A stretch of DNA of 64,000 nucleotides from Salinibacter sp. 10B (GTDB taxonomy: Bacteria; Bacteroidota; Rhodothermia; Rhodothermales; Salinibacteraceae). Made by a program: the position numbers and the translations under genes. Location: positions 3,164,668-3,228,667 of the forward strand of contig NZ_MQWC01000004.1 of the NCBI RefSeq assembly GCF_002954405.1. The letters run 5' to 3'. The notes under the pieces are model-generated. The model saw only the letters and a list, made by a program, of their open reading frames with translations, made no database searches and was not told where the DNA came from. Position 1 is the stretch's first letter, and each line of letters starts with the position of its first letter. This document shows, in pieces, positions 54,581 to 61,863 of this stretch.

Positions 54581-55084
54581 CTACAACACCTCCGTCTCCT
54601 CAAACTGCTCACCGAGATCCGCGCAGAGGCGCTCCAAGTGCTCCCGGTCGGTGTCGTCGAAGGCGCCGACGGTATCGGAGTCGACGTCGAGGACGGCCAG
54701 GAGGCGGTCGGATGGCGTCACGATCGGCACCACGACTTCCGACTGTGTCGACGACTGGCAGGCAATGTGGTCCGGCGCGTCGGACACATCGGGCCAAAGC
54801 TGCGTCTCGCGCGTCCGGGCCGCGGCCCCGCACACCCCCCGATCAAAGTCAATGTGGAGGCAGCCGTGCGGCCCCTGGTACGGCCCCACGATGAGATGAT
54901 CGTCCGAGACCGCTCGGTAGAAGCCGGTCCAGTCGTAGTAGTCGAACGAGTGGTGGAGCTCGCACGCGACCGTGGCCATTGCCGCAATCCAGTCCGTTTC
55001 GCTGTCGAGCAGGGCGTCGATACGACGACGGGCATCCCTATAGGTATCGGTCTTCGCGGAGGAAGCAACGGCGGAATCAGGCAT
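54581..55084 (-). CDS. msrC: Free methionine-(R)-sulfoxide reductase (GAF domain)
   Basis: The 167-residue GAF protein matches fRMsr, which repairs free methionine-R-sulfoxide. It has WTGFYRAV, LIVGPYQGPHGC, DRGVCGAAA and DHIACQSSTQSEVVVP, with the three expected cysteines at about residues 75, 85 and 109, then LLAVLDVDSD. The ATG at 55084 gives the usual length; further starts upstream extend to 55189. Confidence 0.9.
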   Translation of the reverse strand: MPDSAVASSAKTDTYRDARRRIDALLDSETDWIAAMATVACELHHSFDYYDWTGFYRAVSDDHLIVGPYQGPHGCLHIDFDRGVCGAAARTRETQLWPDVSDAPDHIACQSSTQSEVVVPIVTPSDRLLAVLDVDSDTVGAFDDTDREHLERLCADLGEQFEETEVL

Positions 55085-55167
55085 TGGGAGAGGCAGTCCT
55101 GTGCACATGAATGGGAACGGCCCTCTACCGGGGGCGTCGTGGAGGCGTTCCGGATGGGACGAGGGCA

Positions 55168-55503
55168 TCACGGGTTCCGGTCTCCCCACACGCGCTTTTG
55201 GGGAAGAAGGTACACGGTCAGGGGACGATCAATGGTGATTTGGCAGGAGAGGCGAGGATAGCCGTACCGGGCCGCGAGTCGGTCGTGCCAGTGTACGGGC
55301 GCTGGCGGGGACTCCAGGCGGACGCCGCAGGTGGCACAGAGCCCTCGCCCCCCGCAGTGAACGGATTCCGTCCACCGGGTGTAGGGGGACAGGTCATTTT
55401 TGAGCAGTACTCGCCGGAGGTTGGCGCCGGACTTTGCCTCGATCTCATGCCATTCCGCTCCGTCGTGAACACGGACGCGGTATGCGGACGCAGACTCGGG
55501 CAC
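55168..55503 (-). CDS. 2Fe-2S ferredoxin (adrenodoxin-type spacing)
   Basis: The 111-residue protein has a beta-grasp 2Fe-2S fold with ligands Cys50, Cys56, Cys59 and Cys87 (HCGGRGLCATC ... LSCQ). The C-x5-C-x2-C spacing fits adrenodoxin/Isc-type rather than plant-type ferredoxins. The start is GTG at 55503; no ATG is in frame before it. It lies between the Met-sulfoxide reductase and DUF427 genes on the same strand and might supply electrons, but no partner is proven. Confidence 0.88.
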   Translation of the reverse strand: MPESASAYRVRVHDGAEWHEIEAKSGANLRRVLLKNDLSPYTRWTESVHCGGRGLCATCGVRLESPPAPVHWHDRLAARYGYPRLSCQITIDRPLTVYLLPQKRVWGDRNP

Positions 55504-55523
55504 GGGGATGTGAGGAGGAATTG

Positions 55524-55820
55524 TTACGCTGCGGTCTCTTCTGTCACTTCGATCTGCGAGGTGTAGAATGCCACGTGATCCTTGATTTGAGACGCCTCGT
55601 CGTGCGGATCCGGATAGTACCAGGCCGCATTTGTTTTCTCATCTCCCCCTGCGACCACGGTGTAGTAGTGGGCTTCTCCCTTCCACGGGCAGGTCGTCCG
55701 ATGGTCGCTTGGCTTCAGATACGTTTCGTTGAGCGACTCCGGCGGGAAGTAGTGGTTGCCTTCCACGACGACGGTGTCGTCGCTCTCGGCAATCACGGCA
55801 TCGTTCAAAACGGCTTTCAT
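55524..55820 (-). CDS. DUF427 domain protein
   Basis: The 98-residue protein matches DUF427: KAVLNDAVIAESDDTVVVEG, YFPPESLNETYLKPSD, TCPWKGEAHYYTV and AWYYPDPHDEASQIKDHVAF. The family is a small beta-tent fold of unknown function. The ATG at 55820 begins the domain. Confidence 0.92.
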   Translation of the reverse strand: MKAVLNDAVIAESDDTVVVEGNHYFPPESLNETYLKPSDHRTTCPWKGEAHYYTVVAGGDEKTNAAWYYPDPHDEASQIKDHVAFYTSQIEVTEETAA

Positions 55821-56093
55821 GGCGATGAGAAGTGATTCGTGAAGTGTGAAAGTAATTTGGGAACGAACATTCAACTGCTGGTGTGCGTCCCCGATTCCGT
55901 TCGGGGAAAAACCCATTGGCATCGTTACACTTGTGTGCACTCGGAGGCCGTTTCTTGCCGATGGGAGTGCAATCGGAACGAGAGCGTGCTGTCGTTTTCC
56001 CATTCACGCATCCCAACTTCGCGCCGCCCTGTTTATTCTTGCGCCAAAGCACTCGCCCGATCTTCGTTGCTTCGTCCGTCCCGACAGTCTCTT

Positions 56094-56793
56094 ATGCCCG
56101 ACATTCTCATCCTTCAGCACGTCCGTCCCGAGCCCCCCCGCAACCATTGCTGAGGCGCTCGACACCCATGACGTGTCGCATCGCACCGTGCGTCTGTTTC
56201 GGGACGAGCCGGTCCCGGGCACCCTCGACGCTGACGGGCTGGTGGTGATGGGCGGGCCGATGGGTGTGGCCGACCGTCACGACCATCCGCACCTGCAGGC
56301 AGAGCTCAACCTCATAGAGCAGGCGCTGCAGGACGATCGGCCCGTGCTGAGCGTCTGTCTCGGCAGTCAACTGCTGGCCCACGTCCTCGGGGCCGAGGTG
56401 CGAACGGGGCGGCAGAAGGAGATCGGATGGGACGAGGTGACGCTCACCGGCGCCGCGGCCGACGATCCGCTGTTTCAGGGCCTGGAGGATCCGTTTGTCG
56501 CATTTCACTGGCACGGCGATCTCTTTTCGCTGCCCGACGGCGCGACGCACTTGGCCCGCACGCCGCAGACGGAGCATCAGGCCTTTCGCTATGGCGATTC
56601 TGCCTACGGTCTGCTCTTTCACCTGGAGGTCACGCCGAAAACGGTGGCCTGGATGACGACGGCCTTCCAGGATGAGTTGGCCGAGGAGGGACGTGACGGG
56701 GCTGTCATCCGCCGCGCCGTCATGACGTATGAAAAGGAGCTCCGGTCCAGGGCGCGGACCGTCTTCGGGCGCTGGGCGGAGTTGGTGGACTAG
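56094..56793 (+). pseudogene. Class I glutamine amidotransferase split by a frameshift at a C7 tract
   Basis: From the ATG at 56094 the frame reads MPDILILQHVRPEPP, the usual opening of GuaA-like stand-alone amidotransferases, then meets a TGA after four more codons. The rest of the protein (ATIAEALDTHDVSHR...) is in the next frame to 56793. The shift falls exactly in seven C's at 56133-56139; six C's would restore a single 233-residue product. That part holds the nucleophile Cys in LSVCLGSQLLAHVLG and the His in AFHWHGDLFSLP. It could be phase variation, a real mutation or a sequencing error. The family removes ammonia from glutamine for an unknown partner. Confidence 0.85.
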
Positions 56794-56823
56794 CGCACGT
56801 GCTGGCCTCCGTGCTGTTCAAAC

Positions 56824-56928
56824 CGACGGCGGACGACAGACCGGACGCCGTGAAATACGGCATTCGGTGCAGCCCGAAGACGACGTTTCCGTTGGACTGG
56901 AAGCGGTCTGTCGGATGGTCCGCCGTCG
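56824..56928. repeat. Long inverted repeat between convergent genes
   Basis: CGACGGCGGACgacAGACCG (56824-56843) pairs with CGGTCTgtc..GTCCGCCGTCG (56904-56928) with a small bulge; an inner GCCGT/ACGGC hairpin sits in the loop. It lies between the amidotransferase and the ArsI-like gene and is followed by TGTGTTTTG, so it may act as a terminator. Confidence 0.6.
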
Positions 56929-56958
56929 TGTGTTTTGCGGAACGGGGCCGAACACGTG

Positions 56959-57369
56959 TTACGCCTCGTCCGGGCAGCATTCCGTCACACCCTCGCCGGC
57001 GTACGTTTCTGCTTCCCCGCTGGTGTGGAAGGCCTCCCAGGCCACCTCCTGTGCGTCCACGATCCACGTTTTGTCGGAGTTGGCGTAGCAGCAGGTTGTT
57101 TCCCCTTCGTCCGTTACGGCACCATCGGCACGGGCGATACGCTCGCGAAGCTCGTTGAGCTCTTCCGGCGTCTCAGCCTGGATGCCCAGGTGCTCAATGC
57201 CGAACTCCTCCTCTTTTTCGGCGACTGAGAAATTGACCCGCGGATCGTCGAGCATCCATTTGGCATAGTCCGATTTCTGGACGGTAGGGGCGGCGTCGAA
57301 GAGGGTCGAGTAGAAGCGCGTGGCGGTGTCGAGGTCCTTCACGCGCAGCATGACGTGCATTCGCTTCAT
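56959..57369 (-). CDS. ArsI/CadI-family glyoxalase-fold protein
   Basis: The 136-residue protein matches the ArsI/CadI branch of the vicinal-oxygen-chelate family. It has KRMHVMLRVKDLDTATRFYS, YAKWMLDDPRVNFSV, IEHLGIQAETPEEL, the Cys pair in TTCCYANSDK, and ITWEAFHT-like VAWEAFHT. ArsI splits the carbon-arsenic bond of methylarsenite using the paired cysteines and Fe(II); CadI proteins respond to cadmium. The C-terminal ECCP is also usual. It is divergent from a methyltransferase gene. Confidence 0.88.
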   Translation of the reverse strand: MKRMHVMLRVKDLDTATRFYSTLFDAAPTVQKSDYAKWMLDDPRVNFSVAEKEEEFGIEHLGIQAETPEELNELRERIARADGAVTDEGETTCCYANSDKTWIVDAQEVAWEAFHTSGEAETYAGEGVTECCPDEA

Positions 57370-57606
57370 GGGAGTGCATCGTTGAATGAAAGAGTGCGTC
57401 GAGAGCGAGTTCTTTCCCTCGCTCATCCTGGTAGTCGGGCGAATGCTGAAAAAGACTCACTGGTTCTTTCATTCTTCACATAAGTAGTGCTTCGCCCTCC
57501 AGGATCGACTGGTGATGTCCTCTCGTTCAACATTGTCCTCGGCCCACGTTTCGACGGGCCTACAACTCTGGATCGTCCTTCATGCTCGCAAGTCCCTTCG
57601 TTCCCG

Positions 57607-58263
57607 ATGGCGTGTTGTGGACATTGTCAAGAGGCCGGAGAGCTGTTTACCGACGAGAAGGCACGGACGGAGCTGCGTGAGTACCGCAGGAACGGCGCTC
57701 CGAACACACCCACACGCCTCCTCATCGACGGACTGAAGACGCTGGATCTTTCCTCTACGACGCTGCTCGACGTGGGCGGGGGCGTCGGGATGATTCAGCA
57801 CGAACTGATGGAGGCAGGCGTGTCGGAGGCGACGCTGGTGGAAGCGTCCCCCGCGTACCTGAAGGTCGCTGAAAATGAAACCCGGCGCCGCGGACATGCG
57901 GACCGCGCCTCCTTCCGCCACGGCGATTTCGTAGACCTGGCCCCGAAATTGCCGGAGGCCGACCTCGTGACGCTGGATCGGGTGATTTGTTGCTACCCGC
58001 ACATGACAGAGTTGATACAGGCCTCGACCGCCAAAGCCACGCGGTGGTACGGCCTCACGTACCCCCGAACGCGCTGGTTTCTCCGCTGGGCAAAGCCGGT
58101 CACCGATCTCTATTGTTGGTGGAAGGACATGGATTTCCGAATCTATCTGCACGAAGGGGTAGACGAGGCCATCCAGTCGGCGGGCTTCCGTCGGTTCTAT
58201 CAGACGGAAACCTTCTTGTGGAACGTGGCGCTGTACGAGCGCCCTGAAGCCGTGACGACCTGA
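57607..58263 (+). CDS. SAM-dependent methyltransferase with an N-terminal Cys motif
   Basis: The 218-residue protein has CCGHC right at the N-terminus, then ELREYRRNGAPNTPTRLLID, the SAM motif LLDVGGGVGMIQHELM, ATLVEASPAYLKVA, HGDFVDLAP and VTLDRVICCYPHM. Related proteins form a wide family near Mg-protoporphyrin methyltransferases; the substrate is unknown. The cysteines could bind a metal. The ATG at 57607 was chosen because CCGHC is conserved there. It is divergent from the ArsI-like gene. Confidence 0.8.
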   Translation: MACCGHCQEAGELFTDEKARTELREYRRNGAPNTPTRLLIDGLKTLDLSSTTLLDVGGGVGMIQHELMEAGVSEATLVEASPAYLKVAENETRRRGHADRASFRHGDFVDLAPKLPEADLVTLDRVICCYPHMTELIQASTAKATRWYGLTYPRTRWFLRWAKPVTDLYCWWKDMDFRIYLHEGVDEAIQSAGFRRFYQTETFLWNVALYERPEAVTT

Positions 58264-58359
58264 CGGGTTTAGGATGCCCGGCGGGGGGGGCGAGGACAGG
58301 AGACTGGTGCTACTGAGTCAACACGGAATAGCTCTCCAAACGTGAGAAATGAACTCCAT

Positions 58360-58484
58360 CGTCGCTCCTGGACATCTAGATGGCCAGACTTGATCTAGGC
58401 AATCTAGATTGCCAGAACCCATCAAATCACCGACGAGGCCTCCCCGTCCGACTGGATGGGCTCCAAGTCAAGCTTGGAGCGACG
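58360..58484. repeat. Hairpin element, copy 1
   Basis: A 125-bp unit bounded by CGTCGCTCC and GGAGCGACG. Inside are a perfect 16-bp palindrome GGCAATCTAGATTGCC (58398-58413), GGACATCTAGATGGCC (58370-58385) and the 8-bp stem GCTCCAAG/CTTGGAGC (58460-58480). The reverse complement of 59938-60045 has the same order of parts. Confidence 0.75.
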
Positions 58485-58545
58485 TGAGAAAGAATTTCTC
58501 ATAGTTGGAGGCAAATCCCAGACTGATTCAATAGCACCACCCGTT

Positions 58546-59154
58546 CTAATAGCAGGACGATTCGCACGAATCTGTTCTCCGCCGCCGGAACGCGACGGCC
58601 CGTCCCTCCGGTCCAAACTCAATTTCGCAGCAGCGCATGAGCCGTTCCCGCAGCTTGACGCGGGCCCGCTGCACGCGGGATTTTGCACCGGAGAGGGAAA
58701 GACCGATCTCGTCCGCCACTGCCTGCTGAGTGTATCCCTCAAAGTCGGCCATGAGGAGCGGGCGACGGTACATCTCGGGCAATTCCTCCGCCATGGGACG
58801 GAGCCAGGAGAGCACTTCCTCGTGGGGATCGTGGTCGCCGTCGTACGGGGCTAGATTTTCGGAGGAAGGGGGCGTTTCCACCGTGGGGGCGTTCACCGAC
58901 GTGTCTACCGGACGCCGCTCTTCCTGTCGGAAGTAATCGGCAATGGCCCGACGGGCGATGGAGAACACCCAGGCCTCGGCGCGATCGGCATTTCGGAGCG
59001 AATCGGTGCCTTCGTGCAGCCGGAGCAGCGTGTCCTGGAGTACGTCTTCGGCGTCTGCAGTGGGCACACGGCGTCCAATGAAGGAGCGCAGGCCGTCGAC
59101 GAACGGACGCCAGACGGCGGTGTCGGAATGGGAAGAAGATTCGGGCGTGTTCAT
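58546..59154 (-). CDS. RNA polymerase sigma factor, SigZ-like
   Basis: The 202-residue ECF-type sigma factor has region 2 (IGRRVPTADAEDVLQDTLLR, AWVFSIARRAIADYFR) and region 4 (ELPEMYRRPLLMADFEGYTQ, SGAKSRVQRARVKLRERLM). The tail CCEIEFGPEGRAVAF is typical of SigZ. The middle linker is acidic. No anti-sigma gene is next to it. Its neighbours are the methyltransferase and ArsI-like genes, so it may control them. Confidence 0.88.
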   Translation of the reverse strand: MNTPESSSHSDTAVWRPFVDGLRSFIGRRVPTADAEDVLQDTLLRLHEGTDSLRNADRAEAWVFSIARRAIADYFRQEERRPVDTSVNAPTVETPPSSENLAPYDGDHDPHEEVLSWLRPMAEELPEMYRRPLLMADFEGYTQQAVADEIGLSLSGAKSRVQRARVKLRERLMRCCEIEFGPEGRAVAFRRRRTDSCESSCY

Positions 59155-59706
59155 GACGGTGTAGTTGGAGAGCGGAAAGAACCGAACAGGGGGAAGAGTG
59201 CCCGCCGAAGGAGGCTGACCAGTCGTTGCGAAGAGTAGTCAGAGCGCCTGGGGAAGGCAATAGCAAGGCGATGGCCATCGGAGATCTCCTGCGAGGCCGA
59301 CTTCTATCAGGACGTTTAGGCACTGGGAGACGGTCGACTGGGCCAATGGAGGATCATCTGTGCTGGCACCGCAGACGCACTTGGCGGGCGGTCAGGTTCT
59401 CGACGGTAGTCAGCCATACCGAATGAGCATCGATCTGTTATAATCGTTTATCGTCGATGTGCGATAAATAGTCAGAACAACACCAGCAGTTCCGAGAAAA
59501 GTTCGGAGGGGAACCGCCGGTGTGCTCTAAGCTCGACTTTGGCGCTTTCGAATGACCGAAAAACTGCCTATTCCAGCGGATTGAGGCACTTTTTGATTAT
59601 TTCCATGTCGCGGTTTGCCCCCGACATCAAATAAATACTACGCCTACCGGCCTCCATCTTCTAGAAACGACGATTGGTCGAAGTCAAATGGCCAAAGTCG
59701 AGCTAA

Positions 59707-59869
59707 GAGACTGTTTTGATTTTTGGCCGGATTGAAAATCGCAGAGGTGCTTCGCCGACCTGAGGGGACCGTTCATAGTTCGGAAGCCCCTAACACAGAG
59801 AGAGATTTCGACGACCTGCGGTCGTTACGCTCAGCCTGAAATGCGATCGTGTGAAACCAAAACAGTCTC
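59707..59869. mobile_element. MITE with 12-bp inverted ends and TAA target duplication
   Basis: GAGACTGTTTTG at 59707-59718 is repeated in perfect inverted form as CAAAACAGTCTC at 59858-59869. Both ends are flanked by TAA (59704-59706 and 59870-59872), consistent with a 3-bp target duplication of the TNA type used by the IS1031 group of the IS5 family. The 163-bp inside has no transposase, so it would need to be moved in trans by a related insertion sequence elsewhere in the genome. Confidence 0.8.
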
Positions 59870-59937
59870 TAAAAACGACTTGTGCTACATGTAGATTCCA
59901 TGTGTATCTGCTTTCAGCCGCCGGAAACGGTCACCAT

Positions 59938-60045
59938 CGTCGCTCCAAACTTGCTTTGGAGCCATCCAGCCAAATGAGGGAGATTGAGCTACCGTCAGAT
60001 GGGCTCTCAGTCAAGGTTGGACATCTCAGATGTCCTAGAGCGACG
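59938..60045. repeat. Hairpin element, copy 2 (opposite orientation to copy 1)
   Basis: A 108-bp unit with ends CGTCGCTCC and GAGCGACG. It holds the stem GCTCCAAA/TTTGGAGC (59942-59962), which differs from copy 1 by a paired change, and GGACATCT/AGATGTCC (60019-60035). Both copies share CCATCGTCGCTCC at the left end. Confidence 0.75.
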
Positions 60046-60099
60046 TAGGTCCGGTTTCCCTTGAAAACGGCATATTTGAGGAAGGCTCGCACATATATC

Positions 60100-60131
60100 G
60101 CACTATAGCACAAGACGTTCTGAGAGACTGG
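60100..60131 (+). repeat. Dispersed repeat segment, copy B
   Basis: GCACTATAGCACAAGACGTT and what follows align with 4674-4705. Both lie just outside hairpin-rich non-coding DNA. Confidence 0.45.
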
Positions 60132-60273
60132 TGTTTTGATGTCCAGCGAGGGGGCAGAACGAGTCGACCGCGAATCGGTCCTTTCCGCTCATTGGTCCGG
60201 TGCCTGTACGGCGCGGAGGGCCCAGCGCTGATGTGCAGCCCCCTATCGCAAAACGGTCAAGACGCCGCGGTCT

Positions 60274-61647
60274 CTAAGCTCGATCCCTTGAGTGGGATTC
60301 ATGTTCGTGCTTCACCGACTCCAGCGCTCGCCGAATGCAGTCTACGCCCTCGTCCACCTCGTCGGCGGTAATGGTGAGCGGGGTTCGGAAGCGAATCGTA
60401 CTCTCCCCGCATCCGAGAATGATTGCCCCCTCTTCGTACGTTTGCTCCTTCACGTGGTCACGGTATGCCGTGGAGGGGAGGTCGAATGCACACATCAGAC
60501 CTTTGCCGCGTGGGTTTGTGACGGCATCGAACTGATCGGCGAGCTCATGCAGCCGGTCCTGCAGATGCTGGCCGACCGTACCGGCATGATCCACGAGCGC
60601 GTCCTCCTCCATGATCTCGAGGATGCGGTCGAAGCGCACCATGTCCACGATGTTGCCGCCCCAGGTGGAGTTGATGCGGCTGGGGGTTTGGAAGACGTGA
60701 CCGTCCACCTCGTCGAGCTTGCGCCCGGCCAGGATGCCACAGACCTGAGACTTCTTGCCGAAGGCGAGAATGTCGGGCCGCACCCCGAGGGTTTGATGGG
60801 CCCAGAAGTCGCCGGTAATGCCGACACCGCTCTGCACCTCGTCGAAGATGAGAAGGGCGTCGTTCTCGTGGGCCAGATTTTTCAGGCGCTTCAGGAAGGA
60901 CGGGCGGAAGTGGTTGTCGCCGCCCTCTCCCTGAATCGGCTCCAGAATGACGGCCGCGATTTGATCCTCACGTTCATGGAAGAATCGCTTGGCCTGCGTG
61001 AGCGCCTGTTCCTCCTTCGCCGCCACGCGGTCGACCTCGTCCCCATTGAGTGGAAATTGAAGGGCCGGAGTCGAGATGCGCGGCCAGTCGAATTGCGGGA
61101 AGTGCTTCGTCTTTTTCGGGTCGGTGTTCGTGAGCGACATCGTATAGCCGGTGCGCCCATGGAACGCGTGGTCGAGGTGCAGCACCTGATGGCCCACCTC
61201 GCGCCGGTAGCCCTTTTCAAAGTTTTTCCGCACCTTCCAGTCGAATGCGGCCTTTAGGGCATTCTCGACGGCCAGTGCTCCGCCCGAGATAAAGAAGGTA
61301 TAGGGCAGATAGTCCGGAATCCCCACGCGGTCGAAGGTGTCGACGAATCGCGCCATGTGCCCCGTCATGACGTCGGAGTTGGTCACCTTGTTGAGGGCCG
61401 CGTCCTTGAGCCGATCCATGAACGCGTCGTTCTCGGCCATCTTCGGGTGATTCATGCCGAGGGGGCTTGAGGCGTAGAACCCGAAGAGATCGATGAAGGT
61501 ACGTCCGGTGGTTTCGTCGCGGAGCTTCACACCCCGACTTGCGTCCATGTCGAGCACCAGGGGCATCATGCCCTTCGTCAGAATGTGTCTCGACAGGAGG
61601 TCACGGACGTCTTCGGGACGGACAGAGTTGGGGGAAACCGCTTCCAT
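60274..61647 (-). CDS. lat: L-lysine 6-aminotransferase
   Basis: This PLP enzyme moves the epsilon-amino group of lysine to 2-oxoglutarate. The 457-residue protein has the lat-type N-terminus (ILTKGMMPLVLDMDASRG), FFISGGALAVENALKAAFDW, HAFHGRTGYTMSLTNTDP, FDEVQSGVGITGDFWAHQ, and the PLP-Lys region LAFGKKSQVCGI. The NTDP, GVGITG and KSQVCG segments fit Lat better than ornithine or GABA aminotransferases. The ATG at 61647 was chosen. No other lysine-catabolism gene is adjacent. Confidence 0.85.
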   Translation of the reverse strand: MEAVSPNSVRPEDVRDLLSRHILTKGMMPLVLDMDASRGVKLRDETTGRTFIDLFGFYASSPLGMNHPKMAENDAFMDRLKDAALNKVTNSDVMTGHMARFVDTFDRVGIPDYLPYTFFISGGALAVENALKAAFDWKVRKNFEKGYRREVGHQVLHLDHAFHGRTGYTMSLTNTDPKKTKHFPQFDWPRISTPALQFPLNGDEVDRVAAKEEQALTQAKRFFHEREDQIAAVILEPIQGEGGDNHFRPSFLKRLKNLAHENDALLIFDEVQSGVGITGDFWAHQTLGVRPDILAFGKKSQVCGILAGRKLDEVDGHVFQTPSRINSTWGGNIVDMVRFDRILEIMEEDALVDHAGTVGQHLQDRLHELADQFDAVTNPRGKGLMCAFDLPSTAYRDHVKEQTYEEGAIILGCGESTIRFRTPLTITADEVDEGVDCIRRALESVKHEHESHSRDRA

Positions 61648-61863
61648 CAATGGGGCATTGTTCAAGAGCGAGAATGGACGAACGTGCAGAAAAGATATCC
61701 GCCAATCCGGACGACGTTTCCAGTGGTCAAGTGAATGCAGGAGGGAAGCCGAATTTTTCAAGTTATATGCCGTATTTCCCGTACGAACAAGGGCGTAGGG
61801 GAAGGGCGGAGGACTACGACGCTTTTCATTTCATACGCCGCAGAGTTCGTTCTCTCATCATGG

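Larger units (their letters stand above)
59155..60273. other. Non-coding region of about 1.1 kb rich in repeats
   Basis: The base composition is more A/T-rich than the surrounding genes. It holds a MITE-like element (59707-59869), hairpin-element copy 2 (59938-60045) and dispersed repeat copy B (60100-60131). No ORF in it has a convincing translation. It looks like a landing zone for small mobile elements. Confidence 0.65.

Noticed and set aside
58360-58484. Integron attC site
   Set aside because: Size and inner palindromes were suggestive, but the core-site bases expected at attC ends are absent and no integrase is near.
59155-60273. CRISPR array
   Set aside because: The repeats here are two or fewer copies, inverted and irregularly spaced, with no regular spacer pattern.
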